From Acidimicrobiales bacterium (GTDB lineage: Bacteria; Actinomycetota; Acidimicrobiia; Acidimicrobiales; Iamiaceae), in contig JAUJNP010000007.1 of the NCBI GenBank assembly GCA_030448105.1, forward strand, positions 113,977 to 177,976: 64,000 bases of DNA, in the 5' to 3' direction. Every line of letters starts with the position of its first letter. The first letter of the stretch is position 1. Below are positions 26,115 through 35,054 of the stretch, piece after piece. The notes below the pieces were generated by a model. The model had not been told where the DNA came from. It ran no database searches and saw only the letters and a list, made by a program, of their open reading frames with translations. The position numbers and the translations under genes are program-made.

Positions 26115-26696
26115 ATGAAGCGGATGGCGATGGCAGTGATCGTGCTTCTGGCCGGAGCCGGGGCGTTGGCGGGCTGCGGCGGTGACGGCGACAGCTCGGC
26201 CGGTTCGGCCGACACCAACCCAGCCGACGTGGCCTTCGCCCGGGGGATGATCCCGCACCACGAGCAGGCGGTGGAGATGGCCGAGCTGGCCCGGACGCGA
26301 GCCGGGAGCGCTGAGGTGAGGGATCTGGCCCGGCGGATCGCCGCCGCTCAGGAGCCGGAGATCACCCAGATGCAGGGATGGCTCGAGGACTGGGGCCAAC
26401 AGGGGACCGATGGCGGAGGGATGGGACACGACTCGGGCCACGGCGATGACGGCGACGGGAGCGGCACCGGGATGATGAGCGAAGCCGACATGAAGTCGTT
26501 GGAGGACTCGTCGGGAGCCGAGTTCGACGAGATGTTCCTGTCCATGATGATCGAGCACCACGAAGGTGCGGTCTCGATGGCCCGCACCGAGCTCCGCGAC
26601 GGGCAGAACGACGCCGCCCGGCAACTCGCCCGAGAGATCATGAAGACCCAGCGGGCGGAGATCTCGGAGATGCAGCGCCTGCTCGACGCCGCTTAG
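26115..26696 (+). CDS. DUF305 lipoprotein
   Basis: 193 residues with a lipoprotein signal ending in GALAGC (C21). It holds two DUF305 halves, each with the family motif: FARGMIPHHEQAVEMAELA and FLSMMIEHHEGAVSMARTE, four-helix ferritin-like repeats with His pairs. A Met/His/Gly/Asp linker (GGGMGHDSGHGDDGDG) suggests metal binding. AAGGAGG precedes the ATG. Divergent from copB, so a role in extracytoplasmic copper handling is plausible. Confidence 0.88.
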   Translation: MKRMAMAVIVLLAGAGALAGCGGDGDSSAGSADTNPADVAFARGMIPHHEQAVEMAELARTRAGSAEVRDLARRIAAAQEPEITQMQGWLEDWGQQGTDGGGMGHDSGHGDDGDGSGTGMMSEADMKSLEDSSGAEFDEMFLSMMIEHHEGAVSMARTELRDGQNDAARQLAREIMKTQRAEISEMQRLLDAA

Positions 26697-26721
26697 GCGG
26701 ACCCCGGCGGGTGGGTGACGG

Positions 26722-27103
<382 letters not shown>

Positions 27104-27130
27104 CGTCGCCCCCCAGTGTGCCCGAGAACC

Positions 27131-27991
27131 TCAGCCCTTGGTCAGGAAAGCGTCCTCGGGCACCCGGTTCTCGGGACCGGCGTCGGTGAACGAGCGGGGC
27201 ACCGCGTCCGCGCCTGACCCGTCCAGCACGAGGGCGAGGGCGGTGGCGTGGCGGGCTTCGACCCCGCCGATCGACATCATCTGACGGCGGTGGTCGGCGG
27301 TGGACAGCGCGCTGGCGGCGAAGGCGTAGGTGCCGGCGGCCACGTTCTCGATGTCGCGGGCGAAGCGCACCACCGCCGTCTGGTCGGTGAGGTTCGGAAG
27401 CGCCTTGGCCACGACGTTGTCGAACACGTACTTGTTGGCCCTGGTGTACCGGTCCTCGCCGGCGTCGACCAGAACCGCGTTCAAGGCGTCGGCGTGAGCC
27501 TGGTGGTGCTCCCGGAACCGCTTGGCGGCGTCGGTCACGGCGCGGTCGAAGCTGACCTCGGCCGGGAGCTCGGCCGCGTCGGAGTCGCCGAGGGCGACGC
27601 CGTAGATCGTCACCGCCAGGTTCTCCAACGACACGGCGGTGCGGGTGAGGGTGGCGTCCATCTCCTTGTCGGTCGTCCCGGCGGCGGCCACCGTCGTGGA
27701 CGGGGAGCCCGAACCGGTGGTGGTCGTGGTGGTGGTGCCGGTCTCGGCCGCCTTGTTCTCCGCCTCGCTCCCGCAGGCGGCGAGCACCGCCGCTCCGAGG
27801 ATGGTCGCTCCACCGATCCGCAGGAACTGGCGCCGCCCGGGGACTCCGAGGAGCTCGGCCTTGGCCGCCGCCGGCACGTTGGGGTCGCCGAAGATCCGGT
27901 GCAGCGCGTCTCGCCAGGTCACGAGCGACGCCCGCTGCTCCCGGTCGGCCGCCTGGAGCTGCCGGCGGAGCTCGTCTCGGTTGAGGTCCAT
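27131..27991 (-). CDS. Ferritin-like domain protein with lipobox/TAT-type leader
   Basis: 286 residues. After a cytoplasmic-looking start of about 50 residues comes RRQFLRIGGATILGAAVLAACGS, a twin-Arg then lipobox leader, a Thr/Gly-rich linker, and a ferritin-like four-helix domain with repeated E/H pairs (REHHQAHADALN, VEARHATALALVL). A surface-exposed diiron-like protein is inferred. Last of a three-gene minus-strand operon with a second ferritin-like protein and a cupredoxin; 25 nt follow the upstream gene's stop. Confidence 0.8.
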   Translation of the reverse strand: MDLNRDELRRQLQAADREQRASLVTWRDALHRIFGDPNVPAAAKAELLGVPGRRQFLRIGGATILGAAVLAACGSEAENKAAETGTTTTTTTGSGSPSTTVAAAGTTDKEMDATLTRTAVSLENLAVTIYGVALGDSDAAELPAEVSFDRAVTDAAKRFREHHQAHADALNAVLVDAGEDRYTRANKYVFDNVVAKALPNLTDQTAVVRFARDIENVAAGTYAFAASALSTADHRRQMMSIGGVEARHATALALVLDGSGADAVPRSFTDAGPENRVPEDAFLTKG

Positions 27992-28016
27992 GCGCTCCTC
28001 CTCTCGGGCGGCCGGG

Positions 28017-28742
28017 TCAGCGGGCCGGGTAGTCGGCGGGATCGAGGGCGTGCTCGGTGGTGACGAAGTCGATCAGGTACTCGCCCGGGTCCATGTCGAG
28101 CATGGACCCCAGCACGGTGGCGTGCTGTGACTCCACCGGGAGGATGGTGGCCACGGCGCCGGCCTGCTTCGGGTCGCGGATCACACCGAGGGCGAACAGA
28201 TAGGTGGACGCGGCGGCCTCTTCGATGCTGTAGGCCACCCTGAGGATCGCCTTCTCGTTGGCCGCGCCGGTGAGCTTTGGTCCGAACTCCTTGAGCACGG
28301 CCGGGTTGGCCTTCTCCACCGCGGCCTCCTCGCCGAGGATGTCGTTGAGGGCATCGGCGTGGTCCTGGTGGTGCCCGGCGAACATGGTGCCGACGGCCGA
28401 CGCCGGGCCCGACAGCTTCCCGGTGCCGGCGGCGGTGTTGTAGGCGGCCACCGCCGCCAGCTCGAGGCCGGCGGCGAAGGCGGCGAGGTCGGCGTCGCTC
28501 GGTTCCTCCGCGCCCCACGCCTCCGGGAGGAACCGGCCGACGGGGAGCACTGTGGCCCCGAGGGTCAGCGCCGAGCCGGCCGCCGCCTGGGCGAGGAACC
28601 GGCGCCGTCCAGGCCGCAGCTCGTCGGCCACCTCACCGAAGTGGACCTCGGCGAGGTCCTGGCGCGCCGTCCTCATCGACTCGTGGTGGAGCTGGTCGAC
28701 CTCCGCTGACAGCTCGCGTAGGCGTCGCCTGTCGATCGGCAC
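28017..28742 (-). CDS. Ferritin-like domain protein with TAT signal
   Basis: 241 residues. The TAT motif RRRFLAQAAAGSALTLGATV follows a 40-residue N-terminal extension. The ferritin-like domain contains LELAAVAAYNTAA, GHHQDHADALNDI, YSIEEAAASTYLFAL and VESQHATVLGSML, where E/H residues recur at metal-ligand spacing. GTG 28742 has AGGAGG 7 nt upstream. Paralogous to the following gene (27131-27991), probably by tandem duplication. Confidence 0.8.
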   Translation of the reverse strand: MPIDRRRLRELSAEVDQLHHESMRTARQDLAEVHFGEVADELRPGRRRFLAQAAAGSALTLGATVLPVGRFLPEAWGAEEPSDADLAAFAAGLELAAVAAYNTAAGTGKLSGPASAVGTMFAGHHQDHADALNDILGEEAAVEKANPAVLKEFGPKLTGAANEKAILRVAYSIEEAAASTYLFALGVIRDPKQAGAVATILPVESQHATVLGSMLDMDPGEYLIDFVTTEHALDPADYPAR

Positions 28743-28795
28743 GCGTGTTCCTCCTGGCCGGCCGGCGGATGGCGGCCCCCACGCGGGGGAGGTCC

Positions 28796-29191
28796 TCAAC
28801 CGACGGTGACGGTGGCCTTCATGTTGGTGTGGATCTCGCAGATGTACTCGTAGGTCCCGGACTTTTCGAAGGTGTAGGAGAACGAGTCTCCCTTCTTCAT
28901 GTTGTTAGAGTCGAACTCAGCCGGGCCCTCCTTGCTGGTAGCGGTGTGGGTGGCGCTGTCCTCGTTGGTCCAGGTGACCTTGGTACCGGCCTTGACCTTC
29001 AAGGGATCCGGCTTGAACTCGAACCCCTTGATCTCCACCCCGCCGTCACCGGACTGCGCCTTGGCCCCGCCGCCACCGCTCGCCGACCCGCCTTCGCTCT
29101 TGGAATCGCTGCCCCCGCAGCCGGCGACGAGGGCGAGGGCGAGCAGGGGAGCGGCCCACCAGGCCGCTTGGCGAAGTCCGGAGGAAGTCAT
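28796..29191 (-). CDS. Cupredoxin (plastocyanin-like) lipoprotein
   Basis: 131 residues: lipoprotein signal ending LALVAGCG, a Gly/Ser-rich linker, then a cupredoxin fold starting VEIKGFEFKPDPLKVKAGT. Copper ligands appear as THTATS (His) and YICEIHTNM (Cys, His, Met), a type 1 copper site. First gene of the operon with two ferritin-like proteins, suggesting an extracytoplasmic redox or metal-storage set. Confidence 0.88.
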   Translation of the reverse strand: MTSSGLRQAAWWAAPLLALALVAGCGGSDSKSEGGSASGGGGAKAQSGDGGVEIKGFEFKPDPLKVKAGTKVTWTNEDSATHTATSKEGPAEFDSNNMKKGDSFSYTFEKSGTYEYICEIHTNMKATVTVG

Positions 29192-29239
29192 CGTGGAACT
29201 CTACGGTCCCATCGGTACCCCTGGATTGGAGGCGCCCGC

Positions 29240-30682
29240 TCAGAAGTCGAGGCTGGAGAGCTCGGGCACCCATCCGCCAGCCCGGGAGCAGGCGTCCTTC
29301 CATCGCTCCCGGTCGAGGGATCGGTCCGGTTCCACCCGCGCCCGAGGCGACCAGGTGTCGGCCACGGCCTCCTCGTCGGGCCAGGTGCCCACGGCCAGCC
29401 CGGCGAGGAAGGCGGCGCCGAGGGTGGTGGCCTCGAGCACGGGCGACACCTCCACCGCCTTGCCGGAGGCGTCGGCCAACGCCTGGATGAACGTCGAATT
29501 GGCGGCCATGCCGCCGTCGACCCGCAGGCTCGGGATCGCCGAGCCGCCGTCGGCCTCCGCCGCCTCCACCAGGTCGGCTCCTCGCTGGGCGATGCCCTCG
29601 AGCACCGCCCGCACCACCTGGGCCCGGCCGGTGCCCCGGGTGACACCCAGCAGCGTGCCCCGCGCCCCGTAGTCCCAGAACGGCGTGCCCAGGCCGAGCA
29701 GGGCGGGCACGTACACCACGCCCGCGGAGTCGGTGCAGCTGGCCGCCACCTCGTGGGACTCGGCCGCGGTGGCGATCAGGCCGAGGTCGTCGCGGAGCCA
29801 CTCCACGTTGGTTCCGGCCGACAGCATCACCGCCTCGACCCCCCAGGTGACCCGCCCCTCGCGCGCCCAGGCGATGATCGGGAAGGTGCCGCCCGGCCCG
29901 CGGGTGTCGAAGTCCGGTCGGTCGGGGCCGAGGCAGACGTCGAGCATGCCACCGGTGCCGAAGGTGATCTTGGCCAATCCGGGCAAGAGGCAGCCCTGGC
30001 CCACCAGCGAGGCCTGCTGGTCGCCGGCGATGCCCGCCAGCGGCGGCGCGCCGTCGAGGGCGAGGGCGGGGCCGACCACCGCCGAGGACTCGACCACCTG
30101 GGGTAGGGCCTCGGCCGGGATGCGCAGGGCGTCGAGCACCACCTCGTTCCACGCCGACCCGTCCGCCGTGCGCAGGCCGGTGAGGGCGGCGTTGGTGGGG
30201 TCGGTGACGTGGAGGGTCCCGTCCGAGAGGGTCCAGGCGAGCCAGGTGTCGACCGTGCCGATGCAAAGGCCCCGGCTGCGTTGCGGGTCGGCCAGGTCGA
30301 GCAGGAACTGGGCCTTGGTGGCCGAGACGTTGGGGGCCAGTCGGATCCCCTGATCGCGCAGCATCAGGCACACGCCGGCCGTGCGCAGGTCCTGCCACCC
30401 AACGCCCGGGCCCACCGGCGCGCCGGTGGCCCGGTCCCACACCACCGTGGACGCCCGCTGGTTGGCGATGCCGACCGCGTCGACGGGGCCGCCGGCGGCC
30501 AGCGCGGCGCGGGCCACCTCCAGGGCGGCGGCGGCCATGACCGCCGGGTCGAACTCGACGAAGCCCTGGGTCGGTGAGGTGGGCAGGACCTCGCGGTGGT
30601 GCACGTGGGTGACGGTGGCGTCGGGGTGCACGACGGCGGCCCGCACACCGCTGGTGCCGACGACGACCACGAGGATCGACAC
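29240..30682 (-). CDS. FGGY-family carbohydrate kinase, atypical N-terminus
   Basis: 480 residues, glycerol kinase-like. The catalytic base motif IAGDQQASLVGQG is present, as are TFGTGGMLDVCLG and the nucleotide-domain LRVDGGMAANSTF. The N-terminal phosphate loop reads LVVVVGTSGVRAAVV; the normally conserved Asp (ALDxGTT) is Val at position 7. By contrast the GlpK at 57401-58882 keeps it. GTG 30682 is one base after the preceding gene's stop. Fourth gene of the glpD cluster. Confidence 0.82.
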   Translation of the reverse strand: MSILVVVVGTSGVRAAVVHPDATVTHVHHREVLPTSPTQGFVEFDPAVMAAAALEVARAALAAGGPVDAVGIANQRASTVVWDRATGAPVGPGVGWQDLRTAGVCLMLRDQGIRLAPNVSATKAQFLLDLADPQRSRGLCIGTVDTWLAWTLSDGTLHVTDPTNAALTGLRTADGSAWNEVVLDALRIPAEALPQVVESSAVVGPALALDGAPPLAGIAGDQQASLVGQGCLLPGLAKITFGTGGMLDVCLGPDRPDFDTRGPGGTFPIIAWAREGRVTWGVEAVMLSAGTNVEWLRDDLGLIATAAESHEVAASCTDSAGVVYVPALLGLGTPFWDYGARGTLLGVTRGTGRAQVVRAVLEGIAQRGADLVEAAEADGGSAIPSLRVDGGMAANSTFIQALADASGKAVEVSPVLEATTLGAAFLAGLAVGTWPDEEAVADTWSPRARVEPDRSLDRERWKDACSRAGGWVPELSSLDF

Positions 30683-30683
30683 C

Positions 30684-31064
30684 TCAGAGCTCCCGCGGGC
30701 GGGGGGAGCGGGTGGCGAGGAGGCCGCCGAGCGCACCGGCGCAGGCGGCCAGCAGGGCGGCGAAGGCGATGGCCACCGGGGACACGGCCCGTCCCCGCAC
30801 CAGAGCCACCACGACCAGCACGCCCTGCACCGCGGCGAAGGCGGCCGCCGCGGCCGCCGCCGCGTGGTGGAGGGGGAGCGTGGGCGCGGCCCGCGCCGCC
30901 GAGTAGCCGCCGAACGCGAAGCCGAGGGTGATGGCGAGGAAGCTCAGCAGGATGAGCGCACCGGCGTCGGCCGCCGCCGCCAGGGCGTTGGCGGCGGCTG
31001 CCGGCACGACCCACGCCAGCGCCGCCACCAGCCCCCGTCCAACCGCGGAGGCGTCGAGGTTCAC
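30684..31064 (-). CDS. Small membrane protein, unknown function
   Basis: 126 residues, Ala-rich, about four hydrophobic segments (GLVAALAWVVPAAAANALA, ALILLSFLAITLGFAFGGY, then two more) and a basic tail. The FGGYSAAR loop resembles TIGR04086-type small membrane proteins. Sits tightly between the FAD oxidase and the FGGY kinase on the same strand, so it is co-transcribed; function unknown. Confidence 0.6.
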   Translation of the reverse strand: MNLDASAVGRGLVAALAWVVPAAAANALAAAADAGALILLSFLAITLGFAFGGYSAARAAPTLPLHHAAAAAAAAFAAVQGVLVVVALVRGRAVSPVAIAFAALLAACAGALGGLLATRSPRPREL

Positions 31065-31086
31065 CGCGCCCGTCCGCGCCGCGGCG

Positions 31087-32595
31087 TCACGGCCACGGCA
31101 CGGTCCCGAACGGCGAAGGCAGGCCGAGCTTGCCCGGGTTGAGCACGCCGGCGGGGTCGAGGGCGGCCTTGAGCTCCACCAACAGGTCGAAGGCGGGCCC
31201 GAGCGCGCCGGCCACGAAGCGGGCGCGGTTCAGGCCGACGCCGTGGTGGTGGCTGAGGGCACCGCCGGCGGCGAGCACCGCCCGGGTGCCGGCGTCCCAC
31301 ACCGCGGTGTAGTAGCCGTCGCGCCGGTCGGCCTCGACCTTGCCGGCGAAGGTGAAGTACAGGCAGCCCCCCGTCTGGTACGAGTGGCTCTGGTGGGCGG
31401 AGACGGCGAGGGTGCCCTCGACCGCGCCGACAGCGGTGGTCGTCGCCTCCCAGATGGCGGGTAGCGCCGCCCACGGCCCGGCCACCTCCAGCGTGTCGAC
31501 CACGAAGCCCCGCGAGATGAGCGCCTCGAGCGCGGCCACGTCGTTGCGCTTCTCCAGCCAGTGGTCCACGAGGCCGACGTCGAGGCGCTGAGCGCCCTGG
31601 CACTCCTCGGCCACCACCTCCATGCCGGCGTCGATCATGGTGCCGTCGCCCTCGTCCAGCACCAGGAGCACGTTGACCCCCGGGGCGGTGTGGTGGTTGC
31701 GTTGCGACTCGATCTCGTCGTAGAGGCGCATCACCGCCGGCGTGGCCCCCCGCTGGGTGATGCGGCGCATCACGTCGAGCCCGTCGGTGAAGGTGGGCAG
31801 CCCGTAGGCGGCCTGCCGGCGGTGGGGGGGTGCGGGATGGGCCTGGAGCCAGGCCCGGGTGATGACGCCGAGGGTGCCCTCGGACCCGACGAAGAGCTGG
31901 GTGAGGTCGGGTCCCACCGCCTGGCGGGCCTGACCCCCCGTGCGCACGACCCGGCCGTCGGCCAAGGCCAGCTCCAGGCCGACCACGATGTCCTCGATCT
32001 TGCCGTAGCGGTTGGAGAGCTGGCCGGCGCCGCGGCAGGCCAGCCAGCCGCCCACGGTGGAGAGGCTCATCGACTGCGGCCAGTGACCCACCGTGAGCCC
32101 GTGGCTCGCCTGCAGCTCGGCCTCGAAGGTGTCGCCGAAGGTGCCCGGCAGCACCTCGACCACCATGGAGGTGGCGTCGACCTCGACGATGCCCGACAGG
32201 GCGCACAGGTCGAGCAGGACACCCCCGTGGACCGGCACGGTGCCTCCCACCACGCTGCTGCGCCCGCCGGCGGCGGTGACGGGCACGCCGGCCTGGCTGC
32301 ACAGGGCCAGCACCGCCGCCACCTCGGCGGCGTCGGCGGGGCGGGCGACGGCACCGGCCCGTCCGCCCACCTGGCCTTCGGTGGCCCACACCATGCCCAG
32401 CGGCCACCAGTCGCGGCTGGCCTCGCCGAGGGCGGCGGGATCGGTGTCGAGGTGTGGGCATGCGCTGCGCAGGCGCTCGAGGAAGCCTTGGTCTAGATCG
32501 ATCGCTCCGTCGCTGAACCGGGCCTTGGCGCTGGCCGCGCCGCCGGCGAGGGCGATCGGGGCCGTGGGCGAACCCGGTGGCGGCGAGAGGGTCAC
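31087..32595 (-). CDS. FAD-linked oxidase, alkyldihydroxyacetonephosphate synthase-like
   Basis: 502 residues. VAO/PCMH-type FAD domain (VPVTAAGGRSSVVGGTVPV, PGTFGDTFEAELQ, MSLSTVGGWLACRGAGQ, FVGSEGTLGVITRA) and a C-terminal ALSHHHGVGLNR. The triple-His segment marks the ADPS group that makes ether-lipid precursors; D-lactate/glycolate oxidases lack it. Directly downstream of glpD, which yields DHAP. GTG at 32595 is 8 nt after a minus-strand TAGTCT -10. Confidence 0.85.
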   Translation of the reverse strand: MTLSPPPGSPTAPIALAGGAASAKARFSDGAIDLDQGFLERLRSACPHLDTDPAALGEASRDWWPLGMVWATEGQVGGRAGAVARPADAAEVAAVLALCSQAGVPVTAAGGRSSVVGGTVPVHGGVLLDLCALSGIVEVDATSMVVEVLPGTFGDTFEAELQASHGLTVGHWPQSMSLSTVGGWLACRGAGQLSNRYGKIEDIVVGLELALADGRVVRTGGQARQAVGPDLTQLFVGSEGTLGVITRAWLQAHPAPPHRRQAAYGLPTFTDGLDVMRRITQRGATPAVMRLYDEIESQRNHHTAPGVNVLLVLDEGDGTMIDAGMEVVAEECQGAQRLDVGLVDHWLEKRNDVAALEALISRGFVVDTLEVAGPWAALPAIWEATTTAVGAVEGTLAVSAHQSHSYQTGGCLYFTFAGKVEADRRDGYYTAVWDAGTRAVLAAGGALSHHHGVGLNRARFVAGALGPAFDLLVELKAALDPAGVLNPGKLGLPSPFGTVPWP

Positions 32596-32603
32596 GGCGC
32601 CAG

Positions 32604-32609
32604 AGACTA
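32604..32609 (-). promoter_or_regulatory. -10 element, leaderless FAD oxidase gene
   Basis: TAGTCT on the minus strand, 8 nt before GTG 32595, in the 43-nt gap after glpD. It would give the downstream three genes a promoter of their own. Confidence 0.4.
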
Positions 32610-32638
32610 GGACCCGGCCGGCCGGGCAGGGCCGGTGC

Positions 32639-34306
32639 TCAGCTCCGGGGCGGCGCGCCGACGGCGGGCTCGGGCAGCGACGCCGAGCTGCGCTCGTGGG
32701 CGACCGAAACCCGGTAGGCCTCGGCCTGGGCCGCCTGCTCGGCCGCGGTCAGGCCGAGGATGGGGCCGATCAGGGCGGCCACGTCGTCGGCGGCGGCGGC
32801 CGAGGCGTCGCGAGCTAGCAGGCGGGCGCGGGTACGGCGGCTGAGGACGTCGTCGACGGTGCGGGCCATCTCGTGGCGGGCGGCGTAGGCGGCCTCGGCC
32901 CGGACGTAGGGCAGGCCCGCCACCAGCGGCTGGCCCACCGCAGGGTCCCGGTCCACCATGGCCAGCAGGGTGCGGGACTCGCCGCCGTAGCGGTCGGCGA
33001 GGTGGGCGGCCAAGGGGCCGTCGACGGCGCGGGCGGCGGCGTAGCCATCGGCGCCTCGCAACGGCAGCCGCTTGGTGCGGCTCCGACCGACCCGGCGAGG
33101 CGTGTCACCCAGCGCCGCCACCGCTTCGTCGACGGTGTCGGCGGCCATCTCCCGGTAGGTCGTGAGCTTGCCTCCGGTGACGGTGACCATCCCCGACGCC
33201 GAGGTGGCCACCAGGTGCCGGCGGGACAGGTCGGCGGTGCGCCCGTTGCTCGCGCGGCGCACGAGGGGGCGCAGACCGGCCCAGGCGCCGGTGATGTCGG
33301 CCGGGGTGACCGTGGTGGAGACGGCGGCGTTGATGGCGCCCAACAGGTAGTCGATGTCCTCGGCGGTGCACTGCGGGTCGTCGATGGGGCCGTCGTAGTC
33401 CGAGTCGGTGGTGCCGATGTAGGTGACGTCGCCCCACGGGACCACGAACACCGAGCGCTTGTCCTTCGGGACGGGCACGACCACGGCGATGTCGTTGCGG
33501 ACGAGGTCCCACGGGATGGTGATGTGGATGCCCTTGGCCGGGCGGATGGACCCCGGGTGGCGGCCCTCGTCGAGGGCTCGGACGTCGTCGGACCAGACCC
33601 CGGCGGCGTTGATCACCGTCGAGCACGCCACCTCGACTACGTCGTCACCCGCGGCCAGCCGGGCCCCCCGCACCCGCCCGTCGCCGTCCTTGTCGACCCC
33701 GACGACGGCCACGCCGTTGGCCACCGCCGCCCCGTGGTCGAGGGCGGCGGTGCGGGCGATGGCGAGGGTGAGCCGGGCGTCGTCGGCCTGTGCGTCGTAG
33801 TACAGGTAGGAGGCGGCGAGGCGCTCGCGGTGAAGGGTCGGCATGTGCTCCAGCGCCTCCTCGGCGCTGAGACGCTGGTGGAGCTTCCCGATCCGGGCGC
33901 CGCCGGTGAGGTCGTACATCCACATGGCCGAGCCGAGGGCGCGGGCCAGCTTGGGGTTCAGCACGCCGTCGCGGCCGGTGAACATGGGGATCAGGAACGG
34001 CAGCACCTTGACCAGGTGCGGGGCGTTGGTCGTGAGTCGCTGGCGCTCGTGGAGGGCTTCGTAGACGAGGCGGATCTCGCCCTGCTGCAGGTAGCGGAGG
34101 CCACCGTGGACGAGCTTGGAGGACTTCGAGGAGGTCCCCGACGCGAAGTCGTCGCGCTCGACCAGGGCGGTGCGCAGGCCACGGGAGGCGGCGTCGAGGG
34201 CGCAGCCGGCGCCGGTGATCCCGCCCCCCACCACCAGCACGTCGAAGTGGTGGTCGGCCAGGCGGCGCAGGGCGTCGGCCCGATCGAACCCGCCGGGGCC
34301 GATCAT
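32639..34306 (-). CDS. glpD: Glycerol-3-phosphate dehydrogenase (FAD, aerobic)
   Basis: 555 residues; oxidises sn-glycerol-3-phosphate to DHAP at the membrane, passing electrons to quinone. FAD motif DVLVVGGGITGAGCALDAAS, then GTSSKSSKLVHGGLRYLQQ, VINAAGVWSDDV, and TVTGGKLTTYREMA are diagnostic. Start at ATG 34306, before the Rossmann strand. First gene of the minus-strand cluster with the ADPS-like oxidase, membrane protein and FGGY kinase. Confidence 0.95.
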   Translation of the reverse strand: MIGPGGFDRADALRRLADHHFDVLVVGGGITGAGCALDAASRGLRTALVERDDFASGTSSKSSKLVHGGLRYLQQGEIRLVYEALHERQRLTTNAPHLVKVLPFLIPMFTGRDGVLNPKLARALGSAMWMYDLTGGARIGKLHQRLSAEEALEHMPTLHRERLAASYLYYDAQADDARLTLAIARTAALDHGAAVANGVAVVGVDKDGDGRVRGARLAAGDDVVEVACSTVINAAGVWSDDVRALDEGRHPGSIRPAKGIHITIPWDLVRNDIAVVVPVPKDKRSVFVVPWGDVTYIGTTDSDYDGPIDDPQCTAEDIDYLLGAINAAVSTTVTPADITGAWAGLRPLVRRASNGRTADLSRRHLVATSASGMVTVTGGKLTTYREMAADTVDEAVAALGDTPRRVGRSRTKRLPLRGADGYAAARAVDGPLAAHLADRYGGESRTLLAMVDRDPAVGQPLVAGLPYVRAEAAYAARHEMARTVDDVLSRRTRARLLARDASAAAADDVAALIGPILGLTAAEQAAQAEAYRVSVAHERSSASLPEPAVGAPPRS

Positions 34307-34378
34307 CGCCGGTCGTTCATCGGACCATCAGGTCGGGCGCTCCATGGGCGGCGATCCTACGGCGGCCGGCGGAGGACG

Positions 34379-34549
34379 CCGGTCGTCACCGCGTCGGTCC
34401 ACTACGTCCACTTCGGCCTCGCCCCGCCCGAGGTGGCGGCCCTCTCCGAGGGGCCGGCGGTGTTGGCCATCGACCACCCCGCCTACCAGCACGCCGTCGA
34501 CCTCGACGACGGCACCCGGGCCGAGCTCCTGGCCGACCTGCGGGGCTGA
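34379..34549 (+). pseudogene. C-terminal remnant resembling DUF3501
   Basis: In-frame stretch VTASVHYVHFGLAPPEVAAL ... VLAIDHPAYQHAV ... AELLADLRG looks like the C-terminus of a DUF3501-type protein (HYxxF, [LI]DHPxY, LLxDL). No ATG/GTG/TTG start precedes it in frame after the divergent glpD, so this appears to be the tail of a truncated gene. The family match is from memory. Confidence 0.4.
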
Positions 34550-34720
34550 CGCCGGTCGGTCCCCGGGGCCCCGCCGCGACTTGGACTTTTCCCGGTACGG
34601 AGCGCAATACTCGACGGTTCCGCCGCCGGGGGCGCCGCTCCCCGAGCGCCGGCGAAGCACCCACGCCCGGCCCGCCACAGCCGCGCCCGCCCGATCCCGA
34701 CCAGTGAGCGACCGTCCACG

Positions 34721-34951
34721 ATGAACCTGTCCTGGCGCACCAACGCTGCCTGCCGAGGCCTCGATCCCGAGATCTTCTACCCCGTGTCCGACGAGGACGC
34801 GGAGGCGGCCAAGGAGGTGTGCAACCGTTGCCCCGTCCAGGGGCCGTGCCTCGAGCACGCCCTCGGTCTGCGGGAGAAGGAAGGCGTGTGGGGAGGCTGC
34901 ACCGAGCGAGAGCGCCGCCGCATCATCCGCCAGCGCCGTCGCACCGCCTAG
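34721..34951 (+). CDS. WhiB-family iron-sulfur regulator
   Basis: 76 residues. Four cysteines (C11, C34, C37, C43) bind a [4Fe-4S] cluster; the GVWGG turn and a basic C-terminal tail (RERRRIIRQRRR) follow. WhiB proteins bind the primary sigma factor to tune transcription in actinobacteria. The TAG stop abuts the first copy of the dispersed repeat. The subtype (WhiB1/2-like by its short length) is uncertain. Confidence 0.93.
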   Translation: MNLSWRTNAACRGLDPEIFYPVSDEDAEAAKEVCNRCPVQGPCLEHALGLREKEGVWGGCTERERRRIIRQRRRTA

Positions 34952-35054
34952 GAGCCGAGCCGCTAGGCGAGGCGACCCACAGCACAGCGCCTGAGTGCGG
35001 CGCAGCCGCACCGCTTGACTGGACGACGGCCCGACCTTTCCGCGCACCTCATAG
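34952..35054. repeat. Dispersed intergenic repeat, copy A (about 103 nt)
   Basis: Begins with GAGCCGAGCC-gcta-GGCGAGGCGACC directly after the whiB stop, and continues with GCGCCTGAGTGCGGCGCA and a GACGACGG...CGACCTTTCCGCGC tail. Copy D at 43740 shares head, middle and tail. A second head (copy B) begins at 35055, giving a 103-nt period. Confidence 0.75.
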
